Of a stretch of 64,000 nt of DNA, positions 51,801 to 62,221 are shown in pieces. The translations under genes and the position numbers were made by a program. The notes beneath the pieces were generated by a model. The model made no database searches and was not told where the DNA came from. It saw only the letters and a program-made list of their open reading frames with translations. This DNA is from Apostichopus japonicus (taxonomy: Eukaryota > Echinodermata > Holothuroidea > Aspidochirotida > Stichopodidae), in NCBI RefSeq assembly GCF_037975245.1, contig NC_092574.1, positions 10,999,213 to 11,063,212 of the forward strand, given 5' to 3'. Position 1 is the stretch's first letter; each line of letters opens with the position of its first letter.

Positions 51801-53272
51801 CTTCGAGGCGGGCTTTGCAATCTCAGCCAAAGCACTGTATTATGTAAAAGCACACTTTGGAGTTGAAATATGATAATAATTTCCACTAGAGTCCTGTAAT
51901 ATTGTAGGATATTGGCTTGACCATCGAGTTTACTTTCAGTTAACGAAATAAGTAGAGAAACAATTTGTTCACTTCATGTGTTTCATAGTAATGTGAAACT
52001 GAAAAGTTGGGGATCAAATAAAGCTCTCATTTACTTCATCTTTTACTAAAAGAAAAAGAACTAGGAGTGTGTCCTTGTTTGGTAAGTTGCGACCTACCTC
52101 TACTTATACAAAGGCCAGCCAAATGCAAAAAAAAAATTGTTTTAATGTTGATCTGTCAGCAGCTGGTGAAAGGTCGGTATTTTAAATTATGACCCTATTT
52201 CATAATCTTATTTAGAATGTGCACCGTATATATTCACATTTTATTACTACATAAACCAGAACTGATCTCTTCAGCCCTTTTAATTACTCACTAATTATCA
52301 TTCATTTACAGTATGTAAAAAAATGCAAAATTAAACAGTTTCTCATGAAATATGCAAATTTCTTCTGTAAATCCCCCCCCCCCCCAGAAATGAAAAAAAA
52401 TTGGAAAAGGCACTCCGAAGGGCAGTTTTGAATGTTTCTCTGAGATTTAGTAATCTGGCAACAGTGTTGTAAATCAACCTTGAGTGATTCCAGACTGCAC
52501 GCTGACTGTAACTTACCTTCACATCGGTAGCATAGCAGTGCTATTATATTCATCCCTCTTTTCGGAGGAGGTAGTAAGTATGTAATATTGGCATTGAAAC
52601 ATGGCCGTGCTACATACCAGCTAATAATGTTTTTAGTGTCTTAAATCTTCTTCATCCGTATCGGCTGCAAATTTGAGGATGCCAAATTCTGTTTATAAAG
52701 TTTTCATGAGTACTCTTCCTGGGGGAGTTGCAATTGTGCAAAATGATTTCTGGATCTAAGGGTCTAATGATATCACGTCTCAGTTAGTGTACTCGAGGGC
52801 AATGACAAGAACCTATTACTGTAGTCCATGTAAAGTTAGGTCAAATGGTTTATGGGGATGTATGTGTTACAGTTGAATAGAAGAGACCACTCACACTATG
52901 TACTGCAACTAGGATGTCAAATGAAGAGAAAGCTTAACTTTCTGTGGGTGCTAAAAACTAAAGTTGAGAGAAAACATCTTTACTCGGTGTTAAATCACCA
53001 TTAAAGCTTACAAACACAAATATTGCCACAAAATAAGAGAAAACCCTATATATGGTCAATTTATCATACTTGACAACATTTTTGTGACTTTCCACCTTAT
53101 CTCTCCCCTCCTCCTCAACCCCTACCCACCATAAATATAATTTAATAACAATGAAGAGGTGATTTACAATGTTTAACGAATAACATTATGTTTCCTTTCT
53201 TTTCCTCCCTTCATGAAATTCTCAGATCAAAGCTATGACAACAACTCTCAGGGACAACCTAGACTATTGTAG
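27811..53272 (+). CDS. UBN1/UBN2: Ubinuclein (HIRA histone-chaperone complex subunit)
   Basis: Ubinuclein is the HIRA-complex subunit that binds H3.3-H4 for replication-independent nucleosome assembly. Fourteen exons: 27811-27975, 31886-31978, 32673-32774, 33267-33410, 34875-35002, 35297-35738, 38576-38643, 39473-39642, 41107-41185, 42823-42933, 44136-44279, 45229-46835, 48529-48612, 53226-53272 (stop TAG). All phases agree, giving 1,127 aa. Domains: N-terminal [21 protein letters not shown] and [15 protein letters not shown] region about 98-146; Lys-rich basic segments to about 230; conserved middle domain about 360-550 ([70 protein letters not shown]); Ser/Pro-rich C-terminal half. The short C-terminus QGQPRLL resembles the human end. 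Probably the single invertebrate orthologue of UBN1 and UBN2, hence the joint symbol. AATAAA at 53373-53378 is a candidate poly(A) signal. Confidence 0.93.
27976..31885 (+). other. Ubinuclein intron 1
   Basis: 3.9-kb intron between donor GTAAGT and acceptor TCTAG. It holds AGGCCTA-rich sequence (29290-30060), a 200-bp transposon (29727-29926) and a poly-G run near 31290. No coding exon was recognised; the open stretch at 28675-28866 has no family resemblance I can name. Confidence 0.7.
29727..29926. mobile_element. Small inverted-repeat transposon, 200 bp, 8-bp duplication
   Basis: Left end GGACCATGTCCCATTCGTCC and right end (reverse complement) GGATCACGTCCCACTCATCG form imperfect terminal inverted repeats. 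They are flanked by an exact 8-bp duplication CAAGAGCC at 29719-29726 and 29927-29934. The GGA terminus is unlike the CA(G)/TAG ends of the other elements here; the superfamily is open (Merlin- or P-like elements also make 8-bp duplications). Confidence 0.75.
32673..33410 (+). CDS. UBN1/UBN2: Ubinuclein exons 3-4: HUN/HRD histone-binding region
   Basis: Exon 3 (32673-32774) encodes [20 protein letters not shown] and ends in DNSEC. Exon 4 (33267-33410) encodes [20 protein letters not shown] and the [12 protein letters not shown] basic tail. In human UBN1 the corresponding segment is the Hpc2-related domain that recognises H3.3; GYDE-D-F-DNSE and the TTK(Y/F)GGFYINSG core are conserved here. 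The exon 3 acceptor sits in unusually GC-rich sequence (GCGGCCGCGCAG). Confidence 0.94.
33430..33960 (-). pseudogene. 5'-truncated LINE fragment, reverse transcriptase C-terminal part
   Basis: Minus-strand translation gives, in one frame, [20 protein letters not shown] and [17 protein letters not shown] (33946 downward). After a frameshift near 33690 it gives [20 protein letters not shown] and [16 protein letters not shown] (to 33487). These are the thumb-end motifs of CR1/jockey/L2-type non-LTR retrotransposons. The 3' end reads GCGCCATTGAGTGTTTTAAC and TAATGTGCGCTTTAC, like the short 3' tails of such elements. Typical 5'-truncated dead copy in ubinuclein intron 4, antisense to the gene. Confidence 0.8.
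35297..35738 (+). CDS. UBN1/UBN2: Ubinuclein exon 6
   Basis: 442-nt exon: Lys-rich start ([19 protein letters not shown]), an [10 protein letters not shown] segment resembling the human VKEMLKKFQKEK, then acidic and Met/Asp-rich sequence ([18 protein letters not shown]), ending [11 protein letters not shown] before the donor GTATAA. Its last ~46 bp and the donor belong to the first copy of a 94-bp triplication (see 35692-35960). Confidence 0.9.
35692..35960 (+). repeat. 94-bp tandem triplication spanning the exon 6 donor of ubinuclein
   Basis: The unit contains TTAAAGAGGTAT at 35731, 35825 and 35919 (period 94). Copy 1 includes the last ~46 bp of coding exon 6 and its donor; copies 2 and 3 lie in intron 6 and keep the same donor-like AAAGAG|GTAT. 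Copies differ by about 10-20%, so the duplication is not recent. A donor in copy 2 or 3 would read straight into TAA just after the true junction. Confidence 0.88.
36368..38018. mobile_element. Non-autonomous hAT-like transposon, 1,651 bp
   Basis: Ends TAGGGTTGGGCGATAT (left) and TAGGGTTGGGCGATATAT (right, reverse complement). Exact 8-bp duplication CTCATAAT at 36360-36367 and 38019-38026. Subterminal ATTATCGCGATA words are inverted on both sides. A 38-bp near-perfect palindrome lies at 36456-36493 and a G-rich block at 36545-36640. No transposase reading frame seen. Lies in ubinuclein intron 6. Confidence 0.88.
40407..40635. mobile_element. hAT-like MITE, 229 bp
   Basis: Ends CAGGGTTGTCACCA (left) and CAGGGTTGTCACCAGACC (right, reverse complement), with an exact 8-bp duplication ATCCTGGT at 40399-40406 and 40636-40643. 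Subterminal CCGCCCGG repeats. Lies in ubinuclein intron 8. Confidence 0.9.
41217..41300. repeat. 22-bp minisatellite just after ubinuclein exon 9
   Basis: About 3.8 copies of ATGTCGACACATATATTTCATC, starting 31 nt after the exon 9 donor; one copy has a T-to-C change creating ACGTCGAC. Confidence 0.92.
43125..43440. repeat. Higher-order minisatellite in ubinuclein intron 10
   Basis: A 116-bp unit beginning GGCAACTCCCGTTGATTACC is present at 43201 and 43317 with almost no differences. Each unit is built from degenerate ~16-18-bp modules of CACACCCCTGGTTGA type, which continue on both sides. Long open frames on the minus strand here are a by-product of the repeat and not genes. Confidence 0.9.
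45229..46835 (+). CDS. UBN1/UBN2: Ubinuclein exon 12, long Ser/Pro-rich exon
   Basis: 1,607-nt exon covering residues 549-1085. It starts [20 protein letters not shown], matching human LFKESRRGHGHLTS, then becomes low-complexity Ser/Pro/Thr/Lys sequence with many SP and TP dipeptides ([35 protein letters not shown]). Such SP/TP sites are possible targets of proline-directed kinases, by composition only. Base composition is clearly richer in GC than the surrounding introns. Confidence 0.92.
46836..48528 (+). other. Ubinuclein intron 12
   Basis: 1.7-kb intron, AT-rich, apart from the tandem repeat at 48388-48500 and a G-rich stretch near 47795. No exon or transposon boundary recognised. Confidence 0.7.
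48388..48500. repeat. 21-22-bp tandem repeat before ubinuclein exon 13
   Basis: Five to six diverged copies of TAGAGTCATGCGATTCTC-type sequence, ending about 30 nt before exon 13 (48529). Confidence 0.85.
48613..53225 (+). other. Ubinuclein intron 13
   Basis: 4.6-kb intron before the 47-nt last exon. It contains poly-C runs at about 50741 and 52374 and simple AT repeats near 49690. No coding exon or complete transposon seen. The phase 1 to phase 1 junction (G plus AT) yields [12 protein letters not shown]. Confidence 0.65.
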
Positions 53273-54182
53273 CCTCTCTGCCAAAATTCTTAAGAGGCAG
53301 ACGGAAGCTCTTTTCGCATCCGACCAACGTTGTTTCAAAATCCGATGGCTGGACAACGAGTCACATCGGTGAATAAATGCTGCACTACAACCAAAAGTAT
53401 TTTGAGCCTAGCCTATTCAACTTGAGAGGTTTTATGAAATTTTGCTGCATTTGACGTGTGGTACCTGTTTTCTACTCGATTTCAGAAAACTGTATTGTTT
53501 TTTGTTTTTACATGTAAAAGTTAGTTTGATGTCACTATGAATGAAGATGACACACCCTGATTTTTTGGGTTATCTCAGATTTTTTCTTAAGTGTTTGGAA
53601 ATTAACGTTGGTTTGTTTCATTTTGATTGATGAGAGAGACCCTGGTTTTCTTTAATTATGAGAATGTAACAGAATTCCAGAGGTACATTAAGTGCATTAT
53701 AGTAATAGAGTTGATTTAAACATATAGCCTCTGCTTTCCATCATGATGTTTGTTTACTCTGTGTGTAATGTGAAATTCTAGTCGCCTGAAGTGTCAAAAC
53801 TTATCTGTAGAAAACAAAAACATTGTTAACAAGGGTAAGTTAGATTAAAATCTGGGGATAGATCACTTAATAACATACACAGGACAGCATCTCTAAATAA
53901 TACGGTTAACGGTTAATGTCTCCTGCCACACAAATGGAAGTATAACGTAGCGTTGCTCTGTACCATGTGCATCTGTCTTGGTGTTTACTCTGTCTTATCG
54001 AAGGGAAAATATGCAATAAGGTAGAATGCAAAATAATGGTGTAGTTGGAACAGAAAGTATGTACAGTTAATGGTATTTTCATTATATCATAAGTGTTCAC
54101 AAAATGCATGAATTGAGAAGAAAAGTCAGAGATTTTCATAATGGTAATGTTGTGTATCATCCCTTGATTTCTCCATGCACCT

Positions 54183-54560
54183 ACCCATCTCCCCACCCAG
54201 AACAGGTAAACCATCCCATCTCCGCACCCATCACAGGTAAATTGTCCCATCTCTACACCCATCACAGGTAAACCGCTCCATCTCCGCACCCATCACAGGT
54301 AAACCATCCCATCTCTGCACCATCAGAGGTAAACCACACTATCTCTGCACCCATCACAGGTAAACCGCCCATCCCTCACCCATTACAGATAAACCGCCCA
54401 TCCCGCACCCATTACAGATAAACCGCAGAGGTAAATCGCCCCATCACCGCACCCATCACAGGCAAATCGCACCATCTCCGCACCCTTCACAGTTAAACCG
54501 TTCCATCTCCACACCCATCACAGATAAACCGCACCATCTCCACACCCATCACAGATAAAC
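54183..54560. repeat. 31-bp minisatellite
   Basis: About 11-12 diverged copies of CCATCTCCGCACCCATCACA followed by GGTAAACC and one to three variable bases, with some shortened copies near 54370-54430. Downstream of ubinuclein. Confidence 0.9.
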
Positions 54561-55869
54561 TTGTCTGTACTTTAGTGAACTAAGAAAATATTACATAATA
54601 CCAGCATATCATAGATTCATGTGCACAAGATGTAACTGTTACAGGGGAAGTTTTATGGCATTCCGGAAAAAATAGCTATCTTTCTAATAGGTATATTTGT
54701 TGAGCACTGCTGTGTTACTGCATAGTGGTTGAAATATATCTATATTGACACGATCAGATTATCCTTTTGGCTAAGATCATTTGTAGTATTATGTTCCCCT
54801 TGTAGGGAAACTGATACACATCTGACGATGATCACACGGTCAGTCTAGATGGAAGGGGACTGGAGTTGAGAACGGACCAGTCATTTTGGTTATTCTGGGG
54901 TGACTTCTTAAAAGTGTTTGGTTTTTATCTTAAGATCTCTATTGTTCATTGCAAAGAACGACTGGAATTAGATCTAATGCCATACTTCACACAGCAACTA
55001 CTAATTCAGTCACATTGTGCAAAAACTAGCAATATACCCCGTGCATTGTATCAAAGATAATTCACCTTCGGATAAACAGAAAAGACGAAATATAGAAGGA
55101 AATATGTCAATGGAACTGACCTTATCAAAGAGAAAATCACAACAATTTTACTCCACACATGTGATCTGAAAACGAAATCCACCAGGTATAGCCTACCCAT
55201 ATACGGAGGCCTAGCCTAACGTTTAGAAGTAGTAGTTACTGTTGCTACTATTAATGGGCTAGATCTAGTATAACACTGAAGCGCTTAATGTTATATAGTA
55301 ACGGTTAGGCTGCTGTGGTTATCGCACGCTACGTTCGACAAAGGATAACGTTAAGGGTTAGGAAGCAAGTCTGTTATGAGATAGTAGCCTAATGCATTCG
55401 TTTGGGTAAAAGATATGAAGGTAGCCAAGGACTAGGCCTATTGTTCTGTTAATGTAGCATGTTGTAAGGATAGGAGTTAGGGGCCTAGGCTAGCCTTTTG
55501 TGTACATGTATGTAACTTAAGCATGTCCTTCCTCTTTCTTTAGCTTAGGACAGTGTAAGCAACGCCCACCCCCATCATCATATTTCAGGCAATAATCTAC
55601 TTTGAGAATCTCATTCATCTGGAGGTGCACAATAATAGATCATATTTCAGTCAAGCTAATTTGCTGTTCCTGCTCTTACAGTCTTAGGAGTGCAATTTTT
55701 TTAATAAGCTTCTTAACATCTTCTCAGAACATCAGCCTAGGTAAATGGTGTATACATTTAATAAATAAAACTGATCATTTCCAGCCCAGTGGGCAACTAA
55801 TGTCTATGTCTGAAACTCTGAATATCAGTTTTCATTTTACAATTTCATCTTGGTCACTGTTGTTGATGA

Positions 55870-56310
55870 CAAAGTTTCTTAAGGAGAGAATACAATGTTG
55901 TTACTTGAGCAAAATTAAGTGAAATGTTGCCAGGCTCAGTATCATTGCATTGTTCCCTATAGGCTAGTTTCAAAACAAAGTTTACAAATACACTGATTGT
56001 CTCACTTGTTTATTTTACATATCTTTCAATTCTTACCGTTGCATCCTTGTGTTCTTAAGGTGAAATTAAGTTTTATTAACGAGCTTGCTCGTTCAACTTC
56101 TACTACCTTCAATTAATGCTGCATTTTCTGCTAGCAGGCATTTGTTCAGCGTATGTATTTCTATGATAGCAACAATGCATCATTGTAGTGACCGACACTC
56201 ACATTTATTACCTTTGTTTGCCTCTGAAGAATATGCTAAACTGAGATTTTAAGGAGAAAATTCAACAATGTTGTTTGAGCAAAATGATGTGAAATATTTG
56301 CCATGCACAG
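55870..56310. repeat. Diverged local duplication
   Basis: AAGGAGAGAATACAATGTTG followed by TTGAGCAAAATTAAGTGAAATGT near 55880 matches AAGGAGAAAATTCAACAATG followed by TTGAGCAAAATGATGTGAAATAT near 56252 (about 370 bp apart). Confidence 0.6.
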
Positions 56311-58287
56311 TATTAATTGGAAATGAAATTGAATTAACCCTCACTAATTGAAATACAATTTTTTGTGTCATTTGTTATGTACAATATCAATTTTCCCAAA
56401 TGTTTTCCTAAGGCAATTATGAAATCTTGCATTCAGCCTTTCCTATTTTATTCTCTAAAACTGCTGCCATTGAAACACATGCTATGATCTGTTAGTCATG
56501 TCCTTTGTATGACTGTAAAATTACCATTTGGGGTTGGATGTGGAGATGACAAAGTCTAGATTATTCCCCCACCCCACCTTTACTCCAAACTACCTGAGGT
56601 TGGTATTACTAGAATTGGAAATAATTTTAATTCCAAACTTTGCTTAAATTCAATTATTTTAAATTTGCTATGACAAAACACATAAAGGAAAAGGTAGGCT
56701 GTAAAATGTCACAATGATGGGTTTTATTCAAGTCTTTGTTTCACACCCAAGAGTGTAATGTCTATAAAGTTATGAGCTATACATGTAAAATTAAGTGGTT
56801 AATTTGAGATGGGATTTGGAGCTTGGTATATGAAGGAGGGTTATAGGGGGATATACAGTACGTTAAGTCGGAATAATTTAGTGTTCTAATTTTGTATAGT
56901 AGGTTGGAAGGCTTTGTACATTGCCTTACAAAATACTATGGATTGTGTGTACAAAGAAAACTGCTATACATCTTTACACAGTTTGTATAACATTTTGCAC
57001 AGCATTTTGTGATGCGATGCTGGATCAATTTTTCCCTGAAAGTTTTTAATCCAGATTGGATTATTTTTGTTCTGTATTTCTTCACAGTGTGCATTGGTTA
57101 CGAATGTAATCAGTAACTTGTAGTGTTAAAGGCATGTTTCATATTACAGGGAATTAGTTAAACAACTTGTCAGCTCCAAGACAACCTCCAAAGCTGAGTT
57201 TGGTTGTCTGAAAAGTAATTTGTTACTCTTGGACGATGGAATGACTGTTATATATTTGCCCTGGTTATAACCAGATGTTCTCTGCAGGGGGTTGGTATAG
57301 GGTAGGGGTGAGGACAGGATGAGGTGAATAATTTCAATTTGCACAAGTGTACTTTGATAGTATTCCTTTAGGTAAAGTGTTAGCTCTCACACCCCGCACA
57401 CCGTCCCTTTCTCAATATTGCTACTTAGGTAGTTTGCATTGCTATAGGTACATGCAGAACATAGGATCTGCTTAATTGAACAAACGAAAGTGATGCCTTA
57501 GGTTTTCAGGATTCTTTGCTGTGAGATAATAATTACATGTATCGTTATCTCATCAATGGACTCATTGAATGCCCATATAAATGAGAGTTGAAATATTGAC
57601 TCAGCAATTTTCTTTTCAAGTCCCATCTGGGCCACCGTAGTATCTAACAGCTATTGGGAAGTGTATATTGAATACCCAGATCCCCCATTGAACTAAGAGC
57701 ATCCCCCACCACCTCCAACACTCCCTAGTTAATAATATTTCAGTTGAACCTCTTTAATGTCTAGGAATAAGTTTGAGCATTAAAACCTTCAATAAATACA
57801 GAAAGTTGCGTCAGTTAATATTTTGCTCTAATTTAGGGACATCGTCGGTGACTGGCTGAAGATTATTTGTGTATCAGATATTTACCTCAATTAGTTTAAG
57901 ACTTCACAGCCCTGTAATTGTTAAGTATTTTTCATAAGATCTATTATCCCCAACCATTGTCTTTACCGTTTCTGTTGAGATTTTGTAGACGTACAGTACC
58001 GTATACGAATGTTCACAGTTTTCTTCAAATTTTTGGAAATGTTTTGTACATTTTGTTCAACTCTGATGACGTACAGTTTAGTTTGTGTGATATCAACAAA
58101 TTGAATATTCATGTCCATCATTGAATAAATGAAGAAGAATGAAACAAAATCATGAACGATCCATGAAGAATTTTTTTTAAAGTACTTGAAGTTTCATTTG
58201 TAAATATATGGTTGTTTAAACAAAAGTCTTGTTTCTTTGGCCATGAAAGTTAGATTTCACTGATACTAAGTAGATGAGTATTATAAA

Positions 58288-58435
58288 TTATGGCTTTAAA
58301 TGATTTCGTCTGTTCCTGCATGTGAAGGGCCCTGAGGTTTGCTAATAGAGTGAGAACAATTCCTAAGTAGGCAGGTATTATGGCTTTAAATGATGTTCGT
58401 CTATTCCTGCATGTGCAGTCGGTTTGCTAATATAA
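58288..58435. repeat. 90-bp tandem duplication
   Basis: TGGCTTTAAATGAT at 58291 and again at 58381, each followed by TTCGTCT(G/A)TTCCTGCATGTG and, farther on, GGTTTGCTAATA. Confidence 0.8.
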
Positions 58436-58536
58436 CGAAATCAATTACCAATGTTTGCTATGAGAATGAAGTGGCTGCAGGAGATTGAAATTTATGACTT
58501 TTGCATATTCTTAGCAAAATAAGAGATAGTTCACAG

Positions 58537-58587
58537 GCCTGCGGGTTATAAAGGTAGTTTATAGGCCTGCGGGTTACAAAGGTCGTG
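58537..58587. repeat. 28-bp tandem duplication
   Basis: AGGCCTGCGGGTTATAAAGG followed by AGGCCTGCGGGTTACAAAGG about 28 bp later. Confidence 0.8.
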
Positions 58588-60718
58588 TACCATGAGAAAG
58601 TAATGTCAGAGAAGGTTCAAAGGATTGTTCCGGAAGCAAAAGGTGATTGCTAGGCAAATTTGCTGTAAAAGTTATGATTATGAGAAGGTTTAGTTTTTCG
58701 AATTAGAATAAATTTAGTCATCCATAGTATCTCGAGTTAGGGGTAAGATGTTGAGATGGGATGTCCAGCTAAACGTGTGGAACAATACGTCTTACATTTC
58801 CTACCATCAGAATATTCCTTTAATGTTTATGTATGTGTGTGTGTCTTTTGTACTTTTGTTACAAAATTCCTAAGACGTGTGCAGGCATCCCTATCATCTC
58901 GGCCCCTCCACATGTAGGCTTTATTTGTTTTGCTCCAGTGCTACCGACTTTACTTAAAGGTCATCAGTCGTATAGGCCCCCGGTTTAAGCCTTTCAAAAC
59001 TTGCTATACCTCTAGCAAAAGTACTTTCAAAGGTACTTTGTCCTTCAAAACTAGTAATTCCAGACTTTGAGGAGGATATTATTCGACCGAAATTGAGGCG
59101 AAATATGTGGAGAATGACAGAAAAAAATATATGAAAGTGGAGCGAGAGGTGATCAAATTGTCACTGCCTAGCATTATTGTTAATGATCAAATCATATAGT
59201 TTGATCGTCAATTGTCGTCTAGTTTGTGTTTAACAGACATCTACATACATATAATCCAAAATAATATGATATAATTGCTCCAAATTAAAGACCTTATCCA
59301 AGCCCGAAGCTTGGAAATTCTTAGTTGGAGGGACACGATCAATTCAAGGGGCACCACCAACAAGTTTGGGAGTCGCACATTGAATCATCACGTCCTATAA
59401 TTTAGAAGTTTACATGAAAGTACAAGAAATTGCCCAATATGGGTTGAAATTTCATCACCCTGCGGGCACGATTATATACTAACATAGTCAATGGCATCAT
59501 TTGAAATGATACTTGACTGGCCGAGCTGATCAGCATATGACTGTTCTTATAACATACAAAGAGTAAATGACACAATTTACCCGAAATCAACCCAAACTTT
59601 CAATCACTTCAAGAGATTGTCTTCCGTAAGTCATTTCTTATATTCCAATTTTCTCTAAAAACCTATTTAAGTATTGATTCCTTTGTAAAGTGTTTTCCTT
59701 CACGATTATTTTGATACCGTCAGATTTTCATGGACACAGCCGCCTCTTAAATATACAGTTGGCGACATTTATATTCGGACTTGTTTGCCATTGTCTGTGC
59801 AATCAAAGACAAATCAGATCAAATTGTGCTATTATAGGAACACCGAGAAGCAGAGGTAAGTAAAAAAAAAACAGTTTATGTTTCAACCTCCATGAGATGA
59901 AATTATTTTTGGCTATTAGCACTGATCTACATACGGCTAGGAAAGAAACAGGAATCATGTTAGAAGTAGGTACAGGTTATACAAATCAGACCACTTCCGG
60001 GTGGAGTTATACCTTCTAAATAAAGCGTTGTGGTTTGTAGCTAACGACGATCCATACGTTAGTATCTTAAGATTTACCAAGAAAGTGCAGTTTGATCCTG
60101 TTGGTGTCTTCTATATTATGAACGCAATTTTCTTCATGAGACACAAAGTCGTTCAGAACATGGACGGGTTTATTTATGATCATTATTATTAGTAGTAGCA
60201 TTTTTTTTTCGGGAGAGGGGGGGGGGGGGGGTTGTCTCATTTGCAAAGAAGGTGTTACCTTTTTCTTTATCGATGAAGAACAAGTGGCTCAAAAGGCATG
60301 ATTCCTGTTGAAGCGGCTTGATCTCTGTTTCGGTTGTTTGGGTTTTAAGTTTGTTTATTTCTTCGATACGAAATTAACAATGGCGCAAAGATAAATAAAT
60401 AAATTACACTGAGATGAGAAGAGATGTGGAGGACTAAAGACGCACATTTGTTATTACTATAGTATGGTCAATGTAAAGGCCATACAGATAATCTGTACAA
60501 GTGTACATTAGGCTAATCCATAATCAACTTGGCAATGTCAAAAGTGTCTGTCTCTGATCTTCGAACTGAAACGCATGTAGACATAACCGTACAGTTGAGC
60601 TTGGACAACTCTATGCGAAGATCTTAAACGCATACTCTGGTATAGCAGAAGTTGATTGCTGAACAAAAATTGCCGGGACGTTCAGATCTCATGTAAAACC
60701 ACATCCCTGATACTATTG

Positions 60719-60832
60719 GCTCCTTTGTATGACCAGGGAGTTGTTATGGAAGGTGGTTTTAAGGACATGGTGATAAAATCACTGAAGACAGAACTCCATT
60801 CCATAACAACTCCCTGGTATGACAAAGATGTG
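60719..60832. repeat. Hairpin with 20-bp perfect arms
   Basis: ACCAGGGAGTTGTTATGGAA at 60732-60751 is exactly mirrored at 60799-60818, with a 47-nt spacer. Weaker pairing continues outward (CCTTTGTATG against CATACAAAG-like sequence). Possibly a small MITE; no target-site duplication identified. Confidence 0.85.
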
Positions 60833-62198
60833 ACTTCTTTTATATGTGGTGATAGCTTGTGATTGCATCTGGCAATAACAGAGTGAATGATATCAGGAGC
60901 GCAATTGAACTGCATTTTCCACCTCTATGATATCTAATTCATTTATACAAAATGGAAATAATGTTTCTGCCTCTCCCACGCTCCCACCACCCCACCCTCC
61001 ACAAAAAATATAAGAAATATGATGACATTTTAAGTACATAGTACATTGACGGCTACTTATCACAATTTCTGTTATCATACAACCCCTTTAATACACATCA
61101 CTGAAGTTCTTAACGTAGAATACGGAAGACGTATATAGGCTGTGTGATGTTGTGGTAGAGTAACTTGTCTATGAATCTCTGAATATACCATGATATGGTA
61201 TTTATAGTACTCTACTTACATCTTCAACCGTGCGAAGTTGGCACTAATCCCGTGGAAGTGACATCAATTAGATATCCCCTCGTGCATTTAGATGATAACT
61301 TTATGCAGACATTGTATGTAGGGCCTACCTGTATATGTGGAACACGTAATAAGACGTGTTACTGCAATTAGAGATTTTTGCATCAACTTTATTTTCCCAC
61401 ATTTACCAAAGAATTTCTCTCATAGAAATTGAGAAGCATAAAAGCAGAAGATTCTCCAGGAATTTACAAAGGTGACATTTATAAGTGCATGAGATAAATG
61501 TTACACATTGTTCTTTCAAATAAAGTCGTTTGACTGGAAGAAACGTCGCCTACACGCAGTGCACTAAATTCCTCATGTACACGTGTTTCCTATGAGAATT
61601 CTGCGTTGTTTTTTCCCGTCACCTTCGGTATCTATTACATTTCTCAGAGACACGTGACACACATTTAACGATGATGTCACAGTGTCGATGCAACGGGACT
61701 AGGGTTGAGAGGGGATCAGTTTATGTATAGTTTGGTTTTCGTGTCCATCCGGTTCTATCTTGGTTGGCTTTTCTGAACAAAGTATACTATTACATCATAA
61801 AGTATAAATAGGTTTATGCGGCTTGAAATTAACATCTCGTCCGAATTTGAGTGCTTGCTCATAGCTGTACTCTCTGACTGTAACATGATACATTTATATC
61901 TGTCAGTGTACTTGAAGAAAATCAATACTTCTCATTGCTGTTATATCAAACTAGAAGTATTATGTTATATGCTTACCGGAACTTTCTTCGGTCCATCGAT
62001 TATTTGGGCACTCTCGACAAGTGGGAGAGCAGGTACGGCGGACCCGGGAGTGGGGAGGGGGGGGGAGGGATGTTGGCAAGTCCAAGAAAATTTGCATTGA
62101 AAAAGCCAAACGATATGAAACTAATATTCTTCGTAAATTAATAATAGCCGGCTATAATTATTCAAAACGTTCTTCAGTGCCGCAGTAAATCCCTTTGT

Positions 62199-62221
62199 CT
62201 TCGACCTCACAGAGGTCGAAG
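62199..62221. repeat. Perfect 10-bp stem-loop
   Basis: CTTCGACCTC, loop ACA, GAGGTCGAAG. An isolated, very stable hairpin of unknown role; no T-run follows and no gene is identified beside it. Confidence 0.7.

Noticed and set aside
53906-54289. 127-codon open frame on the minus strand
   Set aside because: Half of it is translation of the 31-bp minisatellite; no splice context or homology.
57151-57269. Possible exon after an acceptor-like TTACAG
   Set aside because: About 38 open codons only, no recognisable family and no partner exon.
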